Part shown: one piece after another, positions 43,125 to 51,824 of the stretch
Numbering within the stretch: the first letter of the stretch is position 1
Layout of the letters: the number at the start of each line of letters is the position of its first letter
NCBI RefSeq assembly: GCF_031846245.1
Contig: NZ_JAVRIC010000027.1
Span: 1 to 55,620, forward strand
Direction: 5' to 3'
Length of the DNA stretch: 55,620 nt
DNA from: Banduia mediterranea
Lineage (GTDB): Bacteria; Pseudomonadota; Gammaproteobacteria; Nevskiales; Nevskiaceae
Notes under the pieces: model-generated
What the model was told of the DNA's origin: nothing
Database searches by the model: none
Seen by the model: the letters and a program-made list of their open reading frames with translations, nothing else
Translations under genes and position numbers: made by a program

Positions 43125-44021
43125 TCAGTACAGCAATTTGCCTTCGAGGACGCGTACGCTGTGGCCGCCCACGCGCACCGCGCAGACTTCGTTGTCTCGC
43201 TTGTCGGCCTCCGCGTAGAGCTTGCTCGGTCGCCCCATTTCCAGCCCCTGCTGCATCAGCCAGCTCCAGCTGCCACTGCGCTCACCGTTCTCGCTGGCCA
43301 GCGCGCCCGCCAGCGCGACCGCAGCCGAACCGGTGGCCGGATCTTCCATCACGCCGGAACCGGGCGCGAACATGCGCAGCCGCCAATCGTCTTCCTGACC
43401 GCGCGCGTAGACCAGCACATGATCGGCCCAGGCCTTGGACAGGTGTTCCCGCCACAGCACCAGATCGAAACTCACCGAGGCCAGTACCTCCGGCGAACAC
43501 AGCGGAACCATCAGATAAGGCACGCCGCAGCTCACGCTGCGCGGCCCCGCCGGCTCGGCCAGAATGTCCTGCGTCTTCAGGCCCAGCATCGCGGCCAGCA
43601 CCTCGACCGGCGGCGCATCGGGGCCGTAGAGCGGAAGCTGAGCCACACTGAGTTGGCCGAAGCTGGGGAAGCCCTCGCGACGGACCACGCGCACCGTCAC
43701 CGGACCCACGGCTTCGTCGAGCACGAAGCTGACGTCCTCGCCCTGCGGCGCGCGCCCGAGTTCGGCCAGCAGACAGGCCGTACCCACGGTCGGGTGGCCG
43801 GCAAACGGCAGTTCCTTGTTCGGTGTGAAGATTCGCGCGCGCGCCAGTGCTTCCTCACAGGTGGGCGCCTGCACGAACACGGTTTCCGACAGATTGAATT
43901 CGCGCGCGATGCGCTGCATCTGCCGCGTATGCAGCGCATCGGCGTCGAGCACCACGGCCAGCGGATTGCCGGCGTAGGGCTGATCGGAAAAAACGTCGAG
44001 GACGAAATATCGCAAAGCCAT
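43125..44021 (-). CDS. PhzF family isomerase/epimerase-like protein
   Basis: 298 residues from ATG 44021. Family motifs: VLDVFSDQPYAGNPLAVVLD, REFNLSETVFVQAP with the catalytic Glu, FTPNKELPFAGHPTVGTACL and GSGVMEDPATGSAAVALAG. The DapF-like double-barrel fold acts on phenazine precursors in PhzF itself, but most family members serve unknown isomerisations. No phenazine gene is present here. Confidence 0.9.
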   Translation of the reverse strand: MALRYFVLDVFSDQPYAGNPLAVVLDADALHTRQMQRIAREFNLSETVFVQAPTCEEALARARIFTPNKELPFAGHPTVGTACLLAELGRAPQGEDVSFVLDEAVGPVTVRVVRREGFPSFGQLSVAQLPLYGPDAPPVEVLAAMLGLKTQDILAEPAGPRSVSCGVPYLMVPLCSPEVLASVSFDLVLWREHLSKAWADHVLVYARGQEDDWRLRMFAPGSGVMEDPATGSAAVALAGALASENGERSGSWSWLMQQGLEMGRPSKLYAEADKRDNEVCAVRVGGHSVRVLEGKLLY

Positions 44022-44175
44022 GCGGGTCACGTGGCCATGTTCGGGGGCGTGCACGATAGCCCCTGGATTGTGACCGGACAAACCGTGCCGCCGCCGTGGC
44101 GCCTAATGGCAGGGGTCCGGGCGAAGGCCGCGCCTATAGTCGGTGACGCCTCGATGACAGCCCGGACCGTCAACA

Positions 44176-46476
44176 ATGAACACTCTGCGTCAAATCCGTG
44201 GTCGCAGCCTTTGCACGGCGGCACTGTTCGTGCTGACCGCCTGCGGCGGCTCGCCTTCACCGGAGACCACCAGCGCCCCTGTGACGCCGCCCGACAATGG
44301 CCCGGTGACCCCGCAGCAGCAGACGATCCATTCCGTCGCCAGCGGCTGTTACGCCATTCAATCGCCGCGCAGCGGCAAGTACCTGCGCAAGGACGCGGAC
44401 GGCAGCTATCAACTCAGCGCCGGTAACGCCGAGCAGGCGACCGCGTTCCGGTTGCGCGCCACCGCGCTCGGGCGCTATCTGCTGTACGACCCCGATACCG
44501 AATTCCTGAGCATTCGTGACGGCGTGGCGCTTATCGGCGACGGCAGCGCCCTGCTGGTGGATGCCGCGGGGGATCTGCTTTACGGCGTCGGCGATACGCT
44601 GGGAATACTCGATATGCTCAACCCGATCGGCGACATCATCAACGACGCCGGCTCGGCCGTCAGCGGACTGGGCACGGTACTGGCCGAATTCAGCGGCCCC
44701 AATGCCTTGGTGCAGTCGATGGGATTCGCCTGGGACAACGCGGAGTGGACGCTGGAAGAGCCAACGGAAGATGTGTTCACGCTGAGATCCACCAGCATGG
44801 ATCTGCTGCTGGCCGTGGAACCGAATTCCACCGGCCTGAGCCTTGCGCCGCAGTACGGTAGCGGCGACGGCTACGAACAGTTCGCGCTCACCGAAACCGC
44901 GGGCTGCGCGGACTTCCCGGAAGCCGGACTTGGTGCCAATGGCACGCCAAAGCTGCTCAACGACGACGGCACCGTATTCGGCTACGTCGATTCGCACTCG
45001 CATGTCTCGGCCTTCGAATTTCTCGGTGGCATGATCGAGTCGGGCGAGCCGTTCCATCGCTTCGGTGTCACGCATGCTCTGGACGATTGCATCCTGGAAC
45101 ATGGCCCCCTGGGCCTCACCGGCGTGGTGGAGGAGGCTCTGAGCGGCAAGGTCGGGCACGACACGCGCGGCTGGCCAAAGTTTCCGTACTGGCCGAATCA
45201 GCAGTCCTACGCGCACCATCAAACGTATTACATGTGGATCAAGCGCGCCTGGATGGGCGGGCTGCGGATCATGGTCAATCATCTGGTCGCCAACGAACTG
45301 ATTTGCGAAATCTGGCCGATCAAGGAGAACGACTGCGACGAAATGACCAATCTGCGCCTGCAGCGCCAACGCATGTACGAAATGCAGGACTACATCGACG
45401 CCCAGGAAGGTGGTCCCGGCAAGGGCTGGTTCCGCATCGTCACCGATCCCTATGAAGCCCGCGCGGTGATCGAGGACGGCAAGCTGGCGGTGGTGCTGGG
45501 TATCGAGGCCTGGAAGCTGTTCGGCTGCGGTCTCGACTTCAACTACTCGCGCTGTACCACCGCCGATATCGACGCCGGCATCAAGGAGTTCTACGACCTG
45601 GGTGTGCGCAGCATCTTCCCGGTGGTCGGCTTCAACAACGGCTTCAGCGGCGCCGGCATCTATCCGCCGTCCGAGGTGTTCCTGAACGTCGGCAACTTGG
45701 TCGAGACCGGCCAATGGCTGGATGCGATGACCTGCCCGGAGGAGGGCCATACGGCAAACCTCGCGCGCATTCCGGAAGTCCCGGGCGACAACATCGTTGC
45801 CGGCGCGATCAATCAGGTCCTCGGCTATGCGCTGCCGATCTACCCGGAAGGCCCGCACTGCAATCCGCGGCCGCTGTCATCGCTCGGCGAATACTTGGTC
45901 AGCAGTCTGATGGACAAGGGCATCCTGGTCGAGACCGACCACCTCGGCTACACCGCGCGCTATCAGACCATCGAAATGGCCGAGGCGCGGGGCATGCCCG
46001 TGATCTCCAGCCACTCCCGTTCGGGGGGCGAAAACACCGAACAGCAGGCGCGGCGCATCTGGGCCACGGGCGGCATGGTCAACACCCTGCCGCGCGACTG
46101 GAACGTGTACGAACTCATCGAGGAGATGCAGCGGCAGGTCGAGTTTCACAGCGATGACCATTACTTCGGCCTGGGCTATGGCGCCGACAACAACGGTCTG
46201 GCCCTGCAACCGGCGCCACGACCCGACACCGCCGAGAAACCGTTCGAATATCCGTTTACCTCCTACGACGGCCGCGTTGTCTTCGACCACCAAGTCACCG
46301 GCGAACGGGTCTATGACATCAATGTCGATGGGGTGGCGCACTACGGTCTGTACCCGGACTACTTCGCCGACCTGCGCAATCAGGAGGGCGGCGAGGAAGT
46401 CATGAAGTACTTCTACCGGTCGGCGGAGGCTTACCTGCGAATGTGGCAGCGAGCGTACGAGGCGGGAACGCACTGA
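44176..46476 (+). CDS. Dipeptidase-like amidohydrolase lipoprotein with extra N-terminal domain
   Basis: 766 residues. Lipoprotein signal LCTAALFVLTACGGS. Residues about 55-245 form an added domain with segments such as CYAIQSPRSGKYLRKDADGS and DVFTLRSTSMDLLLAVEPNS, suggestive of a beta-trefoil/fascin-like fold. The C-terminal domain is a metal-dependent hydrolase: VFGYVDSHSHVSAFEFLG (HxH), AVVLGIEAWKLFGCG, LVETDHLGYTARYQTIEMAE, PVISSHSRSGGENTEQQARR and DDHYFGLGYGADNNGL. Probably located in the outer membrane or periplasm; substrate unknown. Confidence 0.8.
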   Translation: MNTLRQIRGRSLCTAALFVLTACGGSPSPETTSAPVTPPDNGPVTPQQQTIHSVASGCYAIQSPRSGKYLRKDADGSYQLSAGNAEQATAFRLRATALGRYLLYDPDTEFLSIRDGVALIGDGSALLVDAAGDLLYGVGDTLGILDMLNPIGDIINDAGSAVSGLGTVLAEFSGPNALVQSMGFAWDNAEWTLEEPTEDVFTLRSTSMDLLLAVEPNSTGLSLAPQYGSGDGYEQFALTETAGCADFPEAGLGANGTPKLLNDDGTVFGYVDSHSHVSAFEFLGGMIESGEPFHRFGVTHALDDCILEHGPLGLTGVVEEALSGKVGHDTRGWPKFPYWPNQQSYAHHQTYYMWIKRAWMGGLRIMVNHLVANELICEIWPIKENDCDEMTNLRLQRQRMYEMQDYIDAQEGGPGKGWFRIVTDPYEARAVIEDGKLAVVLGIEAWKLFGCGLDFNYSRCTTADIDAGIKEFYDLGVRSIFPVVGFNNGFSGAGIYPPSEVFLNVGNLVETGQWLDAMTCPEEGHTANLARIPEVPGDNIVAGAINQVLGYALPIYPEGPHCNPRPLSSLGEYLVSSLMDKGILVETDHLGYTARYQTIEMAEARGMPVISSHSRSGGENTEQQARRIWATGGMVNTLPRDWNVYELIEEMQRQVEFHSDDHYFGLGYGADNNGLALQPAPRPDTAEKPFEYPFTSYDGRVVFDHQVTGERVYDINVDGVAHYGLYPDYFADLRNQEGGEEVMKYFYRSAEAYLRMWQRAYEAGTH

Positions 46477-46566
46477 GCTGCGTGCTGGGCCTTGCCGCGG
46501 GTGGCGTGGGAGCAAGGGACCAGCACTGGGCTATGATCTCCGTTTGTCTTTTGGGACCATCCAACC

Positions 46567-48504
46567 ATGCGATCCAAGCCAATGCCGCGCCTAGCCGGCT
46601 GTCTGCTGCTGTCCACTTTGTGGCTGACGGGCTGCGGCAAGAGTGAATCCGAACCTGCGGCCGAAACCAGTCCGGCTGCGGTCGAGGCGGTGATACCCGA
46701 ATTCGAATTCGATACCCGGCGCGACTACCAGTCCTACGCCGAGCCCGCAGCCTATGTCACCCAGCATCTCGATCTCGATCTGAAGGTGGACTTCGACACC
46801 AAGACGCTGTCCGGAACAGCGACACTGGATCTGCAGCGCAAGGGCGGTGGCGACCTGGTTCTCGATACTCGCGATCTCGATATCGAATCGGTGGAGGCGG
46901 CGAACGGCGACAGCGAATGGGCGGACACGGAGTTCACGCTCGGCGAGTCCGATGAGGTGCTGGGCACCCCGCTGCGCATCAGCATGCCGGCGGACGCCGA
47001 CCGCGTTCGCATCCACTATGTCACCAGTCCGGACGCCTCCGGCCTGCAATGGCTCGGCGCCGAACTGACGGCCGACGAAGAACAGCCCTTCCTGTTCACA
47101 CAGTCGCAGGCGATTCATGCACGGTCCTGGATTCCGATGCAGGACACGCCAGGCATTCGCATGACCTACCAGGCACACATCACGACGCCGGACACCGTGC
47201 TGGCACTGATGAGCGCCAACAACGAACCCGACGCGGACATGGACGGCGACTACAGCTTCGAAATGCCGCAGCCGATCCCCTCGTACCTGATGGCCCTGTC
47301 GGTGGGCGATCTGCGCTTCGCCAAGCTCGGTGCACGCACAGGCATCTATGCGGAACCCTCGGTGATCGACGCGGCCGCAGCGGAATTCGAGGACACGCAG
47401 TCGATGCTGGAAACCGCGGAGGGCCTGTACGGCCCGTACCGCTGGGGCCGCTACGATCTGCTGATCCTGCCGCCGAGCTTCCCCTATGGCGGCATGGAGA
47501 ATCCGCGACTGACCTTTGCCACGCCCACGGTCATTGCCGGCGACAAATCGCTGGTGTCCCTGGTCGCGCATGAACTCGCGCATTCCTGGTCCGGCAACCT
47601 GGTCACCAACGCGACCTGGCGCGATTTCTGGCTCAACGAAGGCACCACCACCTATGTGACCAACCGCATCATGGAAGCGCTGTACGGCAAAAAGCGCGCA
47701 CAGATGGAGATGGCGCTGGAAGGCCAGGAACTGAAAGCCGCGATGAAGACACTGTCGGACGCGAGCAAGCCGCTGGCAAGCGATCCGCGCGACAAGGATC
47801 CGGACGACGCGTCTTCAGCCATCGCCTACAACCGCGGCGCCCTGTTCCACTACAACCTGGAGCAGACCTTCGGCCGCGAAACCTACGATCGCTTCCTCGC
47901 CTCGTGGTTCGACGGCCACGCCTTCCAGAGCGTTACCACCGAGGATTTCCTGAAGTTCCTGAACAGCGAACTGATCGAAAAGCATCCCGGCACGTTCAGC
48001 CTCGCCAAGGCCAAGCAGTGGATTTACTCGCCGGAACTTCCGGAGGACACGATCTGGCCGGAATCCGACGCGTTCGAGTCCGTGGATGCGCAGCGCAAGG
48101 CCTGGCTCGCCGGCGAAATTTCCGTGGAAGATATCCAAGCGGACGACTGGACCGTCCAGCAGTGGCAGCGCTTCATCTCCTCGCTTCCCGAGGGCATGAG
48201 CACGGAGCAGCTGGCCGCCCTCGATCAGCGCTTCCACCTCACGCAAACCCGCAACAAGATGATCGCCCGAGAATGGTTCATCGTCGCGGTGAAGCATCAG
48301 TACAAACCGGCGTACCCGGCCATCGAAGCCCACCTCAAGAGCGTCGGTCGCATGTTGCTGATCACGCCGATCTACAAGGCCCTGGCCGAAACCGAGGACG
48401 GGCGCAAATTCGCCGAACGCGTCTACGCCGAGGCCCGACCCAACTACCACCCGATCTCACGCGCCTCCGTGGACAAGGTGCTGAGGGAGGATAAGGCCTT
48501 GTAA
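46567..48504 (+). CDS. M1 family aminopeptidase lipoprotein (leukotriene A4 hydrolase-like)
   Basis: 645 residues with lipobox LWLTGCGKS. M1 signatures: exopeptidase motif PYGGMENPRLTFATPTVI and the zinc motif H335-E336-x2-H339 in VAHELAHSWSGNLVTNATWR, with the third ligand Glu in FWLNEGTTTYVTNRI. A C-terminal helical domain (from about residue 490) matches the leukotriene A4 hydrolase-type C-terminus. It removes N-terminal residues from peptides, here probably in the periplasm alongside the M13 peptidase and dipeptidase-like gene. Confidence 0.93.
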   Translation: MRSKPMPRLAGCLLLSTLWLTGCGKSESEPAAETSPAAVEAVIPEFEFDTRRDYQSYAEPAAYVTQHLDLDLKVDFDTKTLSGTATLDLQRKGGGDLVLDTRDLDIESVEAANGDSEWADTEFTLGESDEVLGTPLRISMPADADRVRIHYVTSPDASGLQWLGAELTADEEQPFLFTQSQAIHARSWIPMQDTPGIRMTYQAHITTPDTVLALMSANNEPDADMDGDYSFEMPQPIPSYLMALSVGDLRFAKLGARTGIYAEPSVIDAAAAEFEDTQSMLETAEGLYGPYRWGRYDLLILPPSFPYGGMENPRLTFATPTVIAGDKSLVSLVAHELAHSWSGNLVTNATWRDFWLNEGTTTYVTNRIMEALYGKKRAQMEMALEGQELKAAMKTLSDASKPLASDPRDKDPDDASSAIAYNRGALFHYNLEQTFGRETYDRFLASWFDGHAFQSVTTEDFLKFLNSELIEKHPGTFSLAKAKQWIYSPELPEDTIWPESDAFESVDAQRKAWLAGEISVEDIQADDWTVQQWQRFISSLPEGMSTEQLAALDQRFHLTQTRNKMIAREWFIVAVKHQYKPAYPAIEAHLKSVGRMLLITPIYKALAETEDGRKFAERVYAEARPNYHPISRASVDKVLREDKAL

Positions 48505-48566
48505 CGGCGCCCTTTCCAGCCTCAGGCGGACATATTGAAGAAACCGTCTTTGCCGCAATCCCGAAA

Positions 48567-48610
48567 TTGTTGCGGCGCAGCAATCAATCCGTTATGCTGC
48601 GCCGCAACAA
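48567..48610 (+). promoter_or_regulatory. Promoter carrying a perfect 16-bp inverted repeat
   Basis: TTGTTGCGGCGCAGCA (48567-48582) and TGCTGCGCCGCAACAA (48595-48610) are exact inverted repeats around 12 bases. A -35-like TTGCGG (48570-48575) lies 17 bases from TATGCT (48593-48598), so the repeat covers both promoter elements. TGC/GCA half-sites resemble those at the phasin promoter (29140-29170). The downstream gene starts at 48634. A dimeric repressor or an RNA hairpin control are both possible. Confidence 0.6.
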
Positions 48611-48633
48611 CTGCAACCGATGTGGTAAAGATC

Positions 48634-48849
48634 ATGACTTTCGACGCATTGACACTCGTCATTTGGAGTGCTGTCGCGGTTCCGGTGCTCGTCGGCCTAG
48701 GAATGTGGGGAATGACCTCGCTGCTGATGATGTCGCGCACGCTCAAGCCCAGGCGGGCAGTTCCGCGCCTTCCAAAACTGTCTATTCAGGTCAAGCTGCA
48801 CTGGAACCACGCCGCGTCCAATGACGATGGCGCGCAACAGGCCGCCTGA
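48634..48849 (+). CDS. Small single-pass membrane protein
   Basis: 71 residues from ATG 48634, behind GGTAAAGATC. One clear helix (ALTLVIWSAVAVPVLVGLGM, continuing WGMTSLLMMS) is followed by a basic cytoplasmic tail (RTLKPRRAVPRLPKLSIQVK) and an acidic end. No family recognised. The strongly structured promoter at 48567-48610 supports it being a real, regulated gene. Confidence 0.6.
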   Translation: MTFDALTLVIWSAVAVPVLVGLGMWGMTSLLMMSRTLKPRRAVPRLPKLSIQVKLHWNHAASNDDGAQQAA

Positions 48850-48970
48850 CCCACTTTTAGGTCTCGCGATTCTGAACGAGCCTAAGGGCCATGCCGCGAG
48901 CGGCACCCTGCAGAATGAATCGCCTGCGGCATGGCCATTCCCCTCACCCACCGCTCGCAGTCGCGGGCGG

Positions 48971-49014
<44 letters not shown>

Positions 49015-49033
49015 GCAAGCGGGCTAGGGTAGT

Positions 49034-49062
49034 TCGGCATCACACCGCACGTGATTCACGTT
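49034..49062. repeat. Dispersed intergenic repeat, copy 2
   Basis: Matches the element at 41360-41388 at 26 of 29 positions; the three differences are all A/G transitions. Core palindrome ATCACAC-CG-CACGTGAT is slightly weaker than in copy 1. Confidence 0.75.
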
Positions 49063-49118
49063 GAACACCGACTGTCCGTCGGCCGTGCGGGCTCAATCGA
49101 ACGCGGCACTCCTGCCGC

Positions 49119-49646
49119 TCAGCTGTAGTCCAGCAAACTTCGCCATCGGGCGAGTTTGAGTGCCCGCGACTGGCTGGCGTTGGCCGGACTGGTGGACGGC
49201 AAGGCCAGCACCGTCACATCCCTGGGCACACCGTCAGTTGCAAGCAGATGGCGACGCAGAGCTTCATGCGCCTTGCCGCCATTGGTTGCGACCACACGCA
49301 GCTGTGGGTGCGCAACGAAGAACGCGGCGAAGTCATTCGGCACCTCGCTGTGCCGCAGGATCGCCGAGTCCAGACTTCCGGGTCGTTCACAGTGCTGCAG
49401 CACATCCCAGACCGCAACGCCGCTGGCCTTGAGCCGCTCGACGCGATCGGCGTACGGCCGTGCCGGCCCGGCGTCGAACAGCTCGCCCATGAATGACCAG
49501 AACAGATTGTACGGATGGGCGTAGTACTGCCCTGCGCGTAGCGACACCACACCCGGCATCGAGCCCAGGATCAGGATGCGTGCATCCGCGGCCGCAATCG
49601 GCGCAAAGCTGCTGAGCCGCGCGGACAAGCCGGGCCTCTCAGGCAC
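49119..49646 (-). CDS. DNA-deoxyinosine (hypoxanthine) glycosylase
   Basis: 175 residues from GTG 49646, which overlaps the stop of the VOC gene; the frame runs on to 49703. Belongs to the uracil-DNA glycosylase superfamily: LSSFAPIAAADARILILGSM, PGVVSLRAGQYYAHPYNLFW, GVAVWDVLQHCERPGSLDSA, NGGKAHEALRRH and LALPSTSPANASQSRALKLA. It excises deaminated adenine (hypoxanthine) from DNA. Confidence 0.88.
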   Translation of the reverse strand: MPERPGLSARLSSFAPIAAADARILILGSMPGVVSLRAGQYYAHPYNLFWSFMGELFDAGPARPYADRVERLKASGVAVWDVLQHCERPGSLDSAILRHSEVPNDFAAFFVAHPQLRVVATNGGKAHEALRRHLLATDGVPRDVTVLALPSTSPANASQSRALKLARWRSLLDYS

Positions 49647-50255
49647 GCCCGGCGCGACGCACCGCGACCTTGCCAAGTACCACCCAGTCGAGATCGCCTT
49701 CACCGTGTGCGACCGCGCCTTTGGCGACCAGGGCTTCGACCGGCGCCTGTGAACGATTCCAGACGGTGACTTGATGACGTCCTCGTGGATGCTCGACGTG
49801 ACGTTTGAGTATCAAGCCCCCGTCGCGTTCGGCGCCGTCCAGGGCATCGGCAGGCGTTTCGACCGCGATCCAGCCGGTCCCGCGCGCCGGGCCCGAGAAA
49901 TCGTAGACGGCCATGGAAATCACGCCGGCAAAGCTCGTGTCTGCGGCACGCAAGCGAATATATAGCGCTTATAGCGCTGAGGATTCGGCTGGCGTATCGT
50001 CCGCGACCAATCGAACACGAACGTATAGAAGTCCGCAGCCGCCTCCGCCGCGGGACTCAGCAATTCGTGCCAGACGAAGCCCTGGCTTGCCGGCGCTGCC
50101 GCTTCAGCGGATGCGTCGTTTGCGGTCTCCGCAGCCGCAGCGGCCGGTGCTTGCGATTCCTCGGCGACCCAGGTGGTCGACTCGGCCTCGTCCCGATCCT
50201 GCCCGCAGCCGACCAGCAGACCGACGGGCAGTAGCGCAATGCGCGCAAGCCTCAC
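49639..50255 (-). pseudogene. VOC-domain (glyoxalase-like) lipoprotein with a two-base frameshift
   Basis: From ATG 50255: signal LARIALLPVGLLVGCGQDRD, an Ala/Glu-rich linker, and the VOC opening GFVWHELLSPAAEAAADFYT and FVFDW. At the TATATA run (49959-49964) the frame is lost and the first part stops at 49920. The continuation is in another frame: YIRLRAADTSFAGVISMAVY, GTGWIAVETPADALDGAERD and VEHPRGRHQVTVWNRSQAPV, stop at 49639. Removing two bases (AT) reconnects a VOC domain. Without the shift it would be about 205 residues. The ATG overlaps the stop of the upstream gene (ATGA). Confidence 0.75.
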
Positions 50256-50578
50256 ATGAACCGTCCACCGACGATATGACCATCGTCACCCAGGCGCGCG
50301 AAGTAGCGGCTGTTGTTGGTGCGGAATTCCTTGGTGGCCAGTGCGCCCGGCAGCAGCAGGCTGACGTCCGGATAGCGGTCGCGAAACTGTTCCGGCGTCG
50401 GTCGCTGCGCGATGAAGGCGTCGAAGGCCTCCATGTCCGTCACATAACCTTCGACCGGGCCGAACATGGGCTCTCCGGTCGGATCAGCGCTGGCGTCCTG
50501 AGTGGCGTCGGTGCGACATGCGGCGGCGGAAACGACCAGCGTCAGCACGCCCACCGCGACCAAGGCTCTGCGAACCAT
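50252..50578 (-). CDS. Small lipoprotein of unknown function
   Basis: 108 residues with lipobox VSAAAC after a signal helix (RRALVAVGVLTLVVSAAA). The mature part (MFGPVEGYVTDMEAFDAFIA, RPTPEQFRDRYPDVSLLLPG, NNSRYFARLGDDGHIVGGRF) is well folded in appearance but not recognised. It is the first gene of a unit with the VOC lipoprotein (ATGA overlap) and the glycosylase. Confidence 0.75.
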   Translation of the reverse strand: MVRRALVAVGVLTLVVSAAACRTDATQDASADPTGEPMFGPVEGYVTDMEAFDAFIAQRPTPEQFRDRYPDVSLLLPGALATKEFRTNNSRYFARLGDDGHIVGGRFM

Positions 50579-50739
50579 GGCTTTGCCTCCTCATCTGCGA
50601 TCGAGCACGCAATCTAACGGATCGCGCCTGAATGCCGCCACACACGCGATCCGACGAAGCCGCCGCCACCCGAATACAGCGGCGCGGCGGCCTGCCCCGG
50701 CCGCCGCGCCGTGCCCGCTTCGGTCATTTGCAGCAAGGA

Positions 50740-51345
50740 TCAGAAGCGATAGCCGAGATTGACGCCGTAGACCAACGGATCGATTTCGACCGTGCCGAGC
50801 TTGGCCCCGGCTAGGCTGGCATCGGTATCGATGTCGATATAGCGAACGTCGATACCGAGCACCCAGTTGCGCACCAGCGCGAAGTCGACGCCGATCTGCG
50901 CGGCGAGCCCGAAGCTGTCGTCGAGATCGAGGTCGGCGCCGCCGTCGATCTTCTCGTCGAAGAAAATCGTGTAGTTGAGGCCGGCACCGACGTACGGGTC
51001 GATACCGGTCCCCGGCAAAAAGTGGTATTGCAGCGTGACGGTCGGCGGCAGGTGCTTGGTGCTGGCGATCTTGTCGCCGTCCAGCTCGATATCGTGCTTG
51101 AACGGAATTGCGCCGAGCACATCGAGCACGAGGTTCGGCGTGAACGCGTAATCGAGATTCAGGCTCAGCTGCGCCGCGCTGTCGACCGACAGGTCCGCAC
51201 CGCCGACCTCGACGCCGCTGTCGGATTTCGGATCGACGTTGTGAACGCCGACGCGCACGGTCCAGGGGCCTTCGGCATTCGCAGCCGAAACGGCAAACAG
51301 GCTGGATACTGCGAGCACGGCACCGAGGAAGGTTCTTGTGGTCAT
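50740..51345 (-). CDS. ompW: OmpW family outer membrane protein
   Basis: 201 residues. Signal peptide TFLGAVLAVSSLFAVSAANA, then GPWTVRVGVHNVDPKSDSG, the OmpW start, eight beta-strands, TVTLQYHFLPGTGIDPYVGA, GLNYTIFFDE and the terminal GVNLGYRF ending in Phe for outer membrane assembly. A small hydrophobic channel protein. Stands alone with about 205 bases of non-coding DNA upstream. Confidence 0.92.
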   Translation of the reverse strand: MTTRTFLGAVLAVSSLFAVSAANAEGPWTVRVGVHNVDPKSDSGVEVGGADLSVDSAAQLSLNLDYAFTPNLVLDVLGAIPFKHDIELDGDKIASTKHLPPTVTLQYHFLPGTGIDPYVGAGLNYTIFFDEKIDGGADLDLDDSFGLAAQIGVDFALVRNWVLGIDVRYIDIDTDASLAGAKLGTVEIDPLVYGVNLGYRF

Positions 51346-51551
51346 GTTGGGACTCCGCAGTTGATGACATCAATACGATGCGGAGCGCATTGTTCCCCCT
51401 GAGGCCCGGACGAACCTTGATGCCTGTCAATGCGATATACGATGCCCGGGTGCAGACATCGGATCGACGGCGCCCACCTCATGGCCGCTTCCTCGGCGCT
51501 GCATTGCTGATGGCAAGCCCGTCGAACCATTGAGGGGCGCGGCACCCAGCT

Positions 51552-51728
51552 CTAATGCACCTTGCGTGACATCGCGCGGCGACGTTCGGCGTCGGGCATC
51601 GCCTTGGCATTACCCTTCTCGGGTCGCAATGGTCCTCGCTCCTTGCCTTTGGCAGCGGCCTGCTTCTTGGCTTCCATCGCTTCCTTGAGCACTTGCTGCA
51701 GGGGCTTGCGATTAAGTTTGTCACTCAT
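51552..51728 (-). CDS. Small basic protein
   Basis: 58 residues from ATG 51728: SDKLNRKPLQQVLKEAMEAK, KQAAAKGKERGPLRPEKGNA and a final RRRAMSRKVH. Rich in Lys, Arg and Ala, helical and probably nucleic-acid binding or disordered. No family recognised. The open frame extends upstream to 51944 into the IS sequence, so only the short form is proposed. Confidence 0.5.
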   Translation of the reverse strand: MSDKLNRKPLQQVLKEAMEAKKQAAAKGKERGPLRPEKGNAKAMPDAERRRAMSRKVH

Positions 51729-51824
51729 GTTCGAAGGCTCGCAGCAGATAATAAGAAACGGGACCGACACCGCAACCCAAACGACCGTTTCCTGTTTTGT
51801 CAGAAAAGCCAACAACCTAGAGCC

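Noticed and set aside
48535-48633. N-terminal extension of the small membrane protein to 48535
   Set aside because: The extension would be translated from the inverted-repeat promoter itself and is Cys-rich without similarity. ATG 48634 after GGTAAAG is preferred.
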